Of a stretch of DNA of 64,000 nt, positions 33,354 to 40,621 are shown piece by piece; positions within the stretch are counted from its first letter, which is position 1, and every line of letters begins with the position of its first letter. Under the pieces are notes generated by a model, which worked only from the letters and a program-made list of their open reading frames with translations, was not told the DNA's origin and ran no database searches. Made by a program: the position numbers and the translations under genes. Location of the stretch: positions 124,001-188,000 of the forward strand of contig JACPYP010000029.1 in assembly GCA_016195985.1 (NCBI GenBank). Direction: 5' to 3'. This DNA is from Acidobacteriota bacterium (lineage in GTDB: Bacteria; Acidobacteriota; Holophagae; Holophagales; Holophagaceae).

Positions 33354-35213
33354 CTAGCGGATGGCCCGGGGCTGGGTCATGGCCACCAGGCTGAGGGCTT
33401 CATCCAGGTCCTCGGGGGTCAAGTAGCCCTTGCGGAGGATGAGTTCGCGCACGGGCACGCCGGTGTCCAGGGCTTCCTTCGCCACTTCCGTGGCCTTCTT
33501 GTAGCCGATGACGGGCATGACGGCGGTGACGATGCCGATGCTGCGCTCCACGAGGTCGAGGCAGCGCTCGCGGTTGGCGGTGATGCCCGCGATGCACTTG
33601 GTGGTGAGCACATTCACGGCGGCCGTCAGCGTCTTCAGGCTGGTGGCCAGGCTGTAGGCCAGGATGGGCTCCATGACGTTGAGCTGCAGCTGGCCCGCCT
33701 CGGCGGCCAGGGTGATGGTGAGGTCGTTGCCGATGACCGAGAAGGCCACCTGGTTCACCACCTCGGGGATCACGGGGTTCACCTTGCCAGGCATGATGCT
33801 GCTGCCGGGCTGCATGGGGGGCAGGTTGATCTCGCCGAAGCCGCAGCGGGGGCCGCTGCTGAGCAGACGGAGGTCGTTGCACATCTTGCTGAGCTTCACG
33901 GCGGCCCGCTTCACGGCGCCGCTGAACATCACGAAGGCGCCGGTGTCGGGCGTGGCTTCCACGAGGTTCTCGGCCAGCACGATGTCCAGGCCCGTCACCT
34001 TGCGCAGCTCCTCCACCACGGTCTCGGGGTAGCGGGGATCGGCGCAAATGCCCGTGCCGATGGCCGTGCCGCCCATGTTCACTTCCAGGAAAAGGCGGGC
34101 CGTCTCCTGCAGGCGCAGGATGTCCTCGCCGGTGGTGACCGCGAAGGCCTCGAATTCCTGGCCCAGGGTCATGGGCACCGCGTCCTGCAGCTGGGTGCGG
34201 CCCATCTTGATGACGTCGGCGAATTCCCTGCCCTTGGCATGCAGGGCGGCCTTCAGGCGGTCCATGGCCTCCAGCAGGCTCTTCAGCATGAAAATGGTGG
34301 TGAGGCGCAGGGCCGTGGGGTAGACGTCGTTGGTGCTCTGGCCCAGGTTCACGTGGTCGTTGGGGTGGCAGAAGGCGTACTCGCCCCGCTGGCGGCCCAG
34401 GAATTCCAGGGCGCGGTTGGCGATCACCTCATTGGCGTTCATGTTGGTGGAGGTGCCGGCGCCGCCCTGCACCATGTCCGTGGGGAAGTGGCCGTGCCAG
34501 TGACCGTCGATGATCTCCTGGCAGGCGCGGTCGATGGCTTCGGCCACGGAGGCTTCCAGCAGGCCCAGGCGCGCGTTGGCCCGGGCCGCGGCCTGCTTGA
34601 CCATGGCGAGGGCCCGGATCATGGCCGGGAAATGGGCGGTGGGCGTGCCAGTGATGGGGAAGTTGTGGACGGCGCGGAGGGTCTGCACGCCGAAGAGGGC
34701 GTCCTCGGGCACTTCCAGGGTTCCGAGCAGGTCGGATTCCTTGCGGGTGCGGCCGCTGGCGTAGGCCTGCTCGCGGCCAGTGCGCGGGGTGGCCGAATAG
34801 AGCAGGCGCTGGTGCATCACGTTGGCCACCTTGCTCAGCACGGCGATGGCGGCGGCGCCATCCGTGCAGAGGCTCTGAAGTACCGCTTCGCGGTCGAGGT
34901 CGATGAGCACGGCCGCGGTGAGGGCCTTGCCCGAGGCCGTGTGGGTGCTGACGGCGAGGAAGGACTGCTCGCCTGCCACGTCGCCGGGGCCCAGGATCAC
35001 CACGGGCTCGGGGCCGTCGCCGTTGTCGCGGCTGATTTCCACGCGGCCCTCGGCGATGACCGTGGCGCCGAGACGGGGCTCGCCCTGGTTGAACAGGCTG
35101 GTGCCCGCAGGCACCTCCCGCCGTTTCGCGGTTCGCGCGATAAGGCCCAGGTCCGTGTCGGACAGCCCGGAAAAAAGGTCGCAGCGGCGAAGGAGCGTCG
35201 TGATCGCGTCCAT
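33354..35213 (-). CDS. aspA: Aspartate ammonia-lyase with N-terminal cyclic-nucleotide-binding-like domain
   Basis: Deaminates aspartate to fumarate. 619 residues, about 150 longer than normal AspA. Residues 1-140 form a cNMP-binding-like domain (LLRRCDLFSGLSDTDLGLIA; GTSLFNQGEPRLGATVIAEG; PGDVAGEQSFL); the phosphate-binding Arg-Ala of functional domains is not clear (ASGKALT in its place), so cAMP binding is doubtful. From about 156 comes full aspartase: TSTNMNANEVIANRALE, HPNDHVNLGQSTND and the signature GSSIMPGKVNP near 468-478. ATG 35213 has GAGG upstream; an in-frame start at 35231 is possible. Both domains are in one open frame without interruption. Confidence 0.92.
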   Translation of the reverse strand: MDAITTLLRRCDLFSGLSDTDLGLIARTAKRREVPAGTSLFNQGEPRLGATVIAEGRVEISRDNGDGPEPVVILGPGDVAGEQSFLAVSTHTASGKALTAAVLIDLDREAVLQSLCTDGAAAIAVLSKVANVMHQRLLYSATPRTGREQAYASGRTRKESDLLGTLEVPEDALFGVQTLRAVHNFPITGTPTAHFPAMIRALAMVKQAAARANARLGLLEASVAEAIDRACQEIIDGHWHGHFPTDMVQGGAGTSTNMNANEVIANRALEFLGRQRGEYAFCHPNDHVNLGQSTNDVYPTALRLTTIFMLKSLLEAMDRLKAALHAKGREFADVIKMGRTQLQDAVPMTLGQEFEAFAVTTGEDILRLQETARLFLEVNMGGTAIGTGICADPRYPETVVEELRKVTGLDIVLAENLVEATPDTGAFVMFSGAVKRAAVKLSKMCNDLRLLSSGPRCGFGEINLPPMQPGSSIMPGKVNPVIPEVVNQVAFSVIGNDLTITLAAEAGQLQLNVMEPILAYSLATSLKTLTAAVNVLTTKCIAGITANRERCLDLVERSIGIVTAVMPVIGYKKATEVAKEALDTGVPVRELILRKGYLTPEDLDEALSLVAMTQPRAIR

Positions 35214-35330
35214 GGAGCACCTCAAAGCCAAACATTCAGCAGGGGGCCATGCTACCGGGGATCAATTTACGATTCGGTCACGAATGGGACATTCTGACCC
35301 ATGAATTGACGGAGTGTCATTGCCGGCAGG

Positions 35331-35789
35331 TCAGGGCTGGGGCGCCGGGTCCTTGGTGATGGCATCCTCCCGCAGCTGTTCGCCGCCCACCACGTGGAAG
35401 TGCAGGTGAAACACGCTTTGGTTGGCATCCTTGCCCGCATTGGTGATAACGCGGAATCCCTTGTCGAGGATGCCCTGGTCCTTGGCGACTTTGACGCAGG
35501 CGCTGAGCAGGGCGGCCCGGGCCTCCACCGACAGGTCATCCAGTTCTTTCAGGCTGGCCACATGCTGCTTGGGGATGACCAGGAGGTGGACCTTGGCCCG
35601 GGGCTGGATGTCCCAGAAGGCCAGGACATGGGAATCCTCGTAGACCTTCTTGGAGGGCGCCTGGCCCGCCACGATCCTGCAGAAGATGCACGCGGCGGGC
35701 TTGGGCGTGGAAGCCGGGGTGGGAACTTGGGCGACCAGGCCCTGGGAAGCCAGCGCGAGGCCCAGCAGGACCGGGACGAAACCACGCAT
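35331..35789 (-). CDS. HIT-family protein with signal peptide (exported)
   Basis: 152 residues. An N-terminal signal peptide (MRGFVPVLLGLALASQGLVA) and short Pro/Thr linker precede a HINT-type HIT domain: CIFCRIVAGQAPSKKVYED, HVLAFWDIQPRAKVHLLVIP, and the catalytic triad FHLHFHVVGG (His-x-His-x-His). HIT proteins hydrolyse nucleotide phosphoramidates or dinucleotides and are normally cytoplasmic, so export is unusual. The CxxC near the start could bind zinc as in other HINTs. Starts 13 nt after the transaldolase stop and is probably in the same transcript. Confidence 0.85.
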   Translation of the reverse strand: MRGFVPVLLGLALASQGLVAQVPTPASTPKPAACIFCRIVAGQAPSKKVYEDSHVLAFWDIQPRAKVHLLVIPKQHVASLKELDDLSVEARAALLSACVKVAKDQGILDKGFRVITNAGKDANQSVFHLHFHVVGGEQLREDAITKDPAPQP

Positions 35790-35802
35790 GGGGGCCTCCC
35801 GG

Positions 35803-36450
35803 CTACCGGCCGCTCTTCTTCCAGTCCGCCAGGAAGCCCTCGATGCCCTTGTCCGTCAGGGGGTGTTTGATCATCTGATCGAACACCTTGGTGGGGATGG
35901 TGGCCACATGGGCGCCCGCCAGGGCGGAATCCGTGACGTGCCGGGGGCTGCGGATGCTGGCCGAGAGCACCTGGGTGTCGAGGGCGTAGTTTTCGAAGAT
36001 GGCGCAGATCTCGCGGATCAGATCCATGCCCTCGAGGTTGATGTCATCGAGGCGGCCCACGAAGGGGCTCACGTAGGTGGCGCCGGCCTTGGCGGCCATG
36101 AGGGCCTGGGTGGAGCTGAAGCAGAGGGTGACGTTGGTCTTGATGCCTTCGGAGCTCAGGGCCTTGCAGGCCTTGAGGCCTTCGGCGATGAGGGGCAGCT
36201 TCACCACCACGTTCTTGTGGATCTTGGCCAGGCGCTTGCCCTCTTCGATCATGCCCGGGGCCTCCAGTCCGATGACCTCGGCGCTGATGGGGCCGTCCAC
36301 GATGCCGCAGATCTCCTCGATGATGGCTTCGAAGGGCTTGCCCGTCTCCTTGGCGATGAGGCTGGGATTGGTGGTCACGCCGTCCAGCACGCCCAGGGCG
36401 TTGATGCGCTTGATCTCGTCGATGTTGGCGGTGTCGATGAAGAACTTCAT
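35803..36450 (-). CDS. tal: Transaldolase (short, FSA-like family)
   Basis: 215 residues, TIM barrel. [47 protein letters not shown] (Schiff-base Lys near 83) and [12 protein letters not shown] are characteristic. The Phe in SPFVGRLDD, where fructose-6-phosphate aldolase has Tyr, supports transaldolase rather than FSA activity. It moves a dihydroxyacetone unit between sugar phosphates in the pentose phosphate pathway. An in-frame start at 36462 adds four residues only; ATG 36450 begins the conserved sequence. Confidence 0.92.
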   Translation of the reverse strand: MKFFIDTANIDEIKRINALGVLDGVTTNPSLIAKETGKPFEAIIEEICGIVDGPISAEVIGLEAPGMIEEGKRLAKIHKNVVVKLPLIAEGLKACKALSSEGIKTNVTLCFSSTQALMAAKAGATYVSPFVGRLDDINLEGMDLIREICAIFENYALDTQVLSASIRSPRHVTDSALAGAHVATIPTKVFDQMIKHPLTDKGIEGFLADWKKSGR

Positions 36451-36467
36451 GGTCGGCTCCAAGGGGC

Positions 36468-36473
36468 AGGGTA
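36468..36473 (-). promoter_or_regulatory. Probable -10 element (TACCCT) for tal
   Basis: Minus-strand TACCCTG lies 17 nt before the tal ATG; the leader contains TTGGAG as a Shine-Dalgarno. Confidence 0.35.
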
Positions 36474-36544
36474 TTGGGACAATGGTCGTTCCGGAGGTCG
36501 TTCGAGCGGCCAGACGTTCATTCTCCCATGGCCACTGGGAAAGC

Positions 36545-36572
36545 CGAAGGGCCCGGTTTTCCGGGCCCTTCG
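36545..36572 (-). terminator. Strong hairpin, probable terminator of the FN3-like lipoprotein gene
   Basis: CGAAGGGCCCGG and CCGGGCCCTTCG form a perfect 12-bp stem around TTTT. It lies 17 nt after the stop at 36589. The following sequence on the minus strand (GGCTTTCCC) has only a weak T-run, so efficiency is uncertain. Confidence 0.7.
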
Positions 36573-36588
36573 GGTGGATTTCTTCGGA

Positions 36589-38583
36589 TCAAGGGGTTTC
36601 GGTGTAAAGAACGTAGGGGTAGTGGTCCGAGCTGCCGCCCCATCCAGCCGGTAGAAGCAGATAGATCTTGTCAGCCGAATCGAAACCCAGAGTGGGCGTG
36701 CCCGAAGCATTGGGGCCGACCACCGTGCTGGTCCAGGCACCCGCACTCCAGACGCGCAACACGCCTCCACTGGAAGAGGGGTGGTAGAGCGCGAGCTTGG
36801 ATCCGATTTTATTGGGGACCAGGGTACCCTGAAAGGAGGAGGAGTATGCATCGCTGGCGAACACCACCTCGCCGGGTTGCCAGGTTCCTGCCTGCTTTCG
36901 CAACATGACGAGGTCGGATTTCCCGTCGTAGGGCTGATGGGAGCGCATCATCAGCACGGCATAGGTGTCGGGTGCCGAGGCCGAGCAGCCCATGTAGTCG
37001 TACCACCCTACGGAGAAGCCGGTGGCAGGAATCGATTCCTTGGTCCATGTCCCGGAGGACCGGGTCAGGTGGTAGATCTCTTGCCACGCCCCGATGAACA
37101 GGTGGGGCTGACCCGTGGGATCCACGACCAATTTGTAGGTGCCCAAGGAGGATTGGGTCGTGAAGTTGACCGGAGACTCGATGATCCAGGTGCCGTCAGT
37201 GCCCTTAATGGCATATTCCAAGTCGGCGGCGGTCCCGCCCGTTTTCAGCCAGACCAGGTGCATGCGGTCCGAGGCATCCAGCGCGAAGGTGAAGCCGTTC
37301 GTCCCTGTTGACGAATAGAGGGCCCTGCGCGCGACCTCTTCGGTTTGCCAGGCGGCGCCCTGCCTCCAGGCGTGCATGAGGGCCACCTCGGAGGTGCCTT
37401 GTGTGACTTGCCGGGTGTAGACCAGGTGTGGCTGATCGTGACTATCCAGCAGGAAATAGGGAGCGGACCAGGATTGGGCGCTGCTGGGGGAGTATGTGGC
37501 CCAGTTGCTGCCTGCGGGTTCGCGGACTTGGATATTGTACTGGTAGGGCGCGCTCAGGACCCAGGCACCCTGACTGGTTCTCCGGAGGGTGTCGGCCTGA
37601 GGCAAGCCAAGGATCGTCGGGCTGATCGAAAGGCCATTCTGGGGCGGCAGGGTCACCACCTGGACGGGCTGTGAGTAGGTGGAGGAGGTGCCGGTTTTGC
37701 GGTTCTCAAGCCGGTAGGTGTAGTACCCGGTAGCCAAAGGCTGATCCGTGTACGAGGTGGTGCCAGCGGGGACCAGAGCCACCTGCTGGTAGGAAGGGTA
37801 GTTGTCCAGGCCGGAAGCTCGCATGACGGCGACCTCCGTGGCGGCCTGGCTGGGGTTCGTCCAGTTCAACCGGACGCCCTCGACCAGGGGTGTCGCGGCC
37901 GGCTGTCCCGGGGCCGCCATGGGGGTGGAGACCGCATAAGAGGTCGCACTGGCCGAATCCTGCGCTTTGCTGTAGGTCACGCGATAGGTGTAGCTGGCTC
38001 CTTCTGGGGCCGACCCGTCGATCCATGAGGTGGTTCCGAAGGTGACGGATGGAATGGTGGTCCAGGTTGTAGCGCTGGCGTTGACTACGCCGCGCTCCAG
38101 CTTCAGGGTGTCCGCAACGGCGCTGTTGTTCGACCAAGACACGGTGATCCCGCCCTGGCCTAAGTAGGCGTTGATGGAGGGAGTGTTCAGGGGCATCCGG
38201 ATGCTCGCCTCATTGCTGGCGGGCGAAGCGGAGGTTCCTCTCATTACCCACATGCGGAAGGTGCGTGTTTCCAATTCCGCGGCATCGCCGTTCAGGTTGA
38301 GGTAGGCTTCGGTCCAGGTATTCGGAATCAGCGTCTGGTTCAATTTGGAGTAAGCGCCCGAACCCACCTTGCCCTCGAACTGGTAGCCATCGAAGGCCTG
38401 GCTAGGCCGTGTCCAGGTGAAGTGGAGGATGGTCGGCGACTGACCAAGGGAAACCTGCAGCCCCGTGGGCCCGTCCGGACCAGCACCCGGAGAACCGGAG
38501 CCCCCCGAATGGCCTCCACAGGCGGTGAGCAATAGCGCCATGACCAGGCATAGGAATCTCGTCATTTGGATGGAATGCTTCAT
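36589..38583 (-). CDS. Large lipoprotein with fibronectin-III-like domains
   Basis: 664 residues. Signal peptide with lipobox LTAC-GG (LCLVMALLLTACGG), a short Gly/Ser/Pro linker, then about three FN3-like beta domains in residues 40-330 (PTGLQVSLGQSPTILHFTWT; SYTYRVTYSKAQDSASATSY; GVRLNWTNPSQAATEVAVMR). The C-terminal half repeats a strand pattern around Trp and His (YFLLDSHDQPHLVYTRQV; LALDASDRMHLVWLKTGG-like; LVVDPTGQPHLFIGAW; LGFDSADKIYLLLPAG), suggesting a beta-propeller or similar repeat. Likely surface exposed; ligand unknown. It is AT-richer than its neighbours and ends at a strong hairpin. Confidence 0.8.
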   Translation of the reverse strand: MKHSIQMTRFLCLVMALLLTACGGHSGGSGSPGAGPDGPTGLQVSLGQSPTILHFTWTRPSQAFDGYQFEGKVGSGAYSKLNQTLIPNTWTEAYLNLNGDAAELETRTFRMWVMRGTSASPASNEASIRMPLNTPSINAYLGQGGITVSWSNNSAVADTLKLERGVVNASATTWTTIPSVTFGTTSWIDGSAPEGASYTYRVTYSKAQDSASATSYAVSTPMAAPGQPAATPLVEGVRLNWTNPSQAATEVAVMRASGLDNYPSYQQVALVPAGTTSYTDQPLATGYYTYRLENRKTGTSSTYSQPVQVVTLPPQNGLSISPTILGLPQADTLRRTSQGAWVLSAPYQYNIQVREPAGSNWATYSPSSAQSWSAPYFLLDSHDQPHLVYTRQVTQGTSEVALMHAWRQGAAWQTEEVARRALYSSTGTNGFTFALDASDRMHLVWLKTGGTAADLEYAIKGTDGTWIIESPVNFTTQSSLGTYKLVVDPTGQPHLFIGAWQEIYHLTRSSGTWTKESIPATGFSVGWYDYMGCSASAPDTYAVLMMRSHQPYDGKSDLVMLRKQAGTWQPGEVVFASDAYSSSFQGTLVPNKIGSKLALYHPSSSGGVLRVWSAGAWTSTVVGPNASGTPTLGFDSADKIYLLLPAGWGGSSDHYPYVLYTETP

Positions 38584-38691
38584 TGATGACCCCAACATCA
38601 TTCATAAAATAATACGGAACCTGGACGATTCCGCGAATGGTTCTTTCTGAGCATGGAATCCAGCTCGATTTTTCAGGACGGGAGGCTTGGC

Positions 38692-38697
38692 TACACT
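38692..38697 (+). promoter_or_regulatory. Probable -10 element (TACACT) for thyX
   Basis: TACACTGG lies 23 nt before the thyX ATG; the leader holds GGGAGG as Shine-Dalgarno. Downstream of an AT-rich stretch at 38590-38650. Confidence 0.4.
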
Positions 38698-38720
38698 GGC
38701 CATGCGACCTGGGAGGGTGG

Positions 38721-39401
38721 ATGGCGAATCGGGAAATTCAAGTACTCGACAAAGGCTTCGTGCGCCTCATTGATCACATGGGCTCGGACCTGTCCGTGGT
38801 GAACGCGGCGCGGGTGTCCTTCGGCAAGAAGAAGGAGGCCTTCGAGGAGGGCGACGCCAAGCTGGTGGCCTACCTGGCCGAGCACGAGCACACCTCGCCT
38901 TTCCGCCACACGGCGCTGACCCTTCACGTGAAGGCCCCCATCTTCGTGTTCCGGCAGTGGATGAAGCATCGCATCGGTTCGGAGTTCAACGAGATCTCGG
39001 GCCGCTACGTGGAGTTTCCGGAGGACGAATTCTTCGTGCCCGCCAGCTTCCGCCAGCAGGCCAAGGTGAACAAGCAGGGCAGCGAGGGCGAAATCGCCGA
39101 AGCGAACCGCGCCCGGGCCCTGGAAAGCTACCTGGAGAGCTGTCGCAGCGCCGTGACCCACTACAAGGAGCTGATCTCCCTGGGCGTCTGCCGCGAGCAG
39201 GCCCGCTGCGTGCTGCCCGTGGCCCTCTATTCCGAAGTCTATTGGACCGTCAGCCTCCAGGCCGTGGCCCACTTCATCCGGCTGAGGGCGGACAGCCACG
39301 CGCAGTGGGAGATCCAGCAGTACGCCGCGGCCGTGAGGCAGGTGGTGGAACCGCTCTATCCCGTGGGCCTCAAGGCCCTGCTGGCTTCCGGCAAGGGATG
39401 A
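38721..39401 (+). CDS. thyX: Flavin-dependent thymidylate synthase
   Basis: Makes dTMP from dUMP with methylene-THF and FAD. 226 residues. Seen: ARVSFGKKKEAF, HEHTSPFRHTALTLHVKAPI, FRQWMKHRIGSEFNEISGRY and LRADSHAQWEIQQYA near the C-terminus. The core motif is KHR-x8-S where the family usually has RHR-x7-S, an unusual variant. ATG 38721 follows GGGAGG; the in-frame upstream start at 38637 lacks one and adds unrelated residues. Overlaps the aminotransferase by ATGA. Confidence 0.93.
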   Translation: MANREIQVLDKGFVRLIDHMGSDLSVVNAARVSFGKKKEAFEEGDAKLVAYLAEHEHTSPFRHTALTLHVKAPIFVFRQWMKHRIGSEFNEISGRYVEFPEDEFFVPASFRQQAKVNKQGSEGEIAEANRARALESYLESCRSAVTHYKELISLGVCREQARCVLPVALYSEVYWTVSLQAVAHFIRLRADSHAQWEIQQYAAAVRQVVEPLYPVGLKALLASGKG

Positions 39402-40621
39402 AGACGCCGCCTCTCAATCCGGCCCTCTTCCACCTGGACGAGGCCCATCTCTGGTTGATGCACTGTGCCGAAGGGCCGGTGCCCCGGGCAGGGGTTCGGG
39501 CCGTCCGGGCCTTCATGCAGAAGGAGTTGCAGCCCTGGGAGATGCGCTGGGAGGAAGATTTCCTGGGCATTCCGGCCGCCGTCCGCGCGGAGGCGGCAGC
39601 GCTGGTGGGCGGGCGCTCCGAGGACATCAGCCTCACCCCCACCACATCCTCCGGCCTGGTGACCGTGGCCCAGGGCTACCCCTGGCACGGAGGCGACGAG
39701 GTACTGGCGCCCTTGGGGGAATTTCCTTCCAACGCCTGGCCTTGGCTGGCCCTTCGGTCACGTGGCGTTTCCTTTCGGGAAGTGTCTCTCTGGGAGGGCC
39801 ACCGGGCCGGGGCCGAAGCCTGGGCCAGCCGGCCGCCCACCCTCGAGGCTGATCCTGAAGGGAGGCTCATTGCCGCCCTGGGTCCGCGCACTTGCGTGCT
39901 GGCCCTTTCCTGGGTGCGTTTCCAGGATGGGCTCAAGCTGGACCTGCCGCGGCTTTCCGCCGCCTGCCGGGAGCGGGGCGTCCATCTCGTGGTGGACGGC
40001 ATCCAGGGGGCGGGCACCACGCCGCTGGATCTGGAGGGCCTGTCCGCCTTCGCCACGGGCGGCTACAAGGGCCTGCTGGCCCCCGAGGGCATGGGCTTCC
40101 TTTGGACCGGAGAAGCGTTTCGACAGTCCCTGTCGCCTTCGGGAAGCTGGCTTTCGGTGGAGGAAGCCACGGATTTCTCCCGACCTTCGACGGATTTCAA
40201 CCGGGCCTGGCTGACGGACGGCCGGGCCCTCGAGCCCGGCGGGCCGAACCTCCTGCAGGCCTCGGCCCTCCTGGAATCCCTGCGGCTCCTTAACGAAGCG
40301 GGCGTGGCGGCCATCGCGGAGCACGTGGCGGCCCTGCAGGAGAGGCTGCTGGAAGGGCTGCGGGGAACCCGCTGGAGCGACGAGGCGGAGCGGCTCCTGG
40401 CCCTGCTGGGGGCGGGCAGGCTGGGGCCGATCCTGTCTTTCCACCACGGCGGTCTCGGACTGGAGGGGCTCAACCAGATCATGAAGTCCGGCTACCGCCG
40501 AGGCCTGTTCACTTCGGTGCGGGAGGGCTACCTGCGCGTGGCCTTCCACGGCTTCCATACCGAAGCGGATGCGGACCGCGCGGCGGCATGGTTAGGCACT
40601 CTTAGCGGAACAGCCAGCTGA
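39398..40621 (+). CDS. Class V aminotransferase-family PLP enzyme
   Basis: 407 residues. PLP features: TPTTSSGLVTVAQG (phosphate cup), LVVDGIQGAGTTPLDLEGL (Asp and Gln that contact the ring), and the Schiff-base Lys in FATGGYKGLLAPEGMGFLW (near 228). C-terminal GYRRGLFTSVREGYLRVAFH is typical for the cysteine-desulfurase/kynureninase-like class. Without a conserved mobile Cys loop, desulfurase activity cannot be claimed; the substrate is unknown. Translationally coupled to thyX; the last 20 bp overlap the DUF5916 gene tail-to-tail. Confidence 0.85.
   Translation: MKTPPLNPALFHLDEAHLWLMHCAEGPVPRAGVRAVRAFMQKELQPWEMRWEEDFLGIPAAVRAEAAALVGGRSEDISLTPTTSSGLVTVAQGYPWHGGDEVLAPLGEFPSNAWPWLALRSRGVSFREVSLWEGHRAGAEAWASRPPTLEADPEGRLIAALGPRTCVLALSWVRFQDGLKLDLPRLSAACRERGVHLVVDGIQGAGTTPLDLEGLSAFATGGYKGLLAPEGMGFLWTGEAFRQSLSPSGSWLSVEEATDFSRPSTDFNRAWLTDGRALEPGGPNLLQASALLESLRLLNEAGVAAIAEHVAALQERLLEGLRGTRWSDEAERLLALLGAGRLGPILSFHHGGLGLEGLNQIMKSGYRRGLFTSVREGYLRVAFHGFHTEADADRAAAWLGTLSGTAS

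Noticed and set aside
33400..34047. Arg/Gly/Pro-rich frames inside aspA
   Set aside because: Out-of-frame shadows of aspA; biased composition and no start signal.
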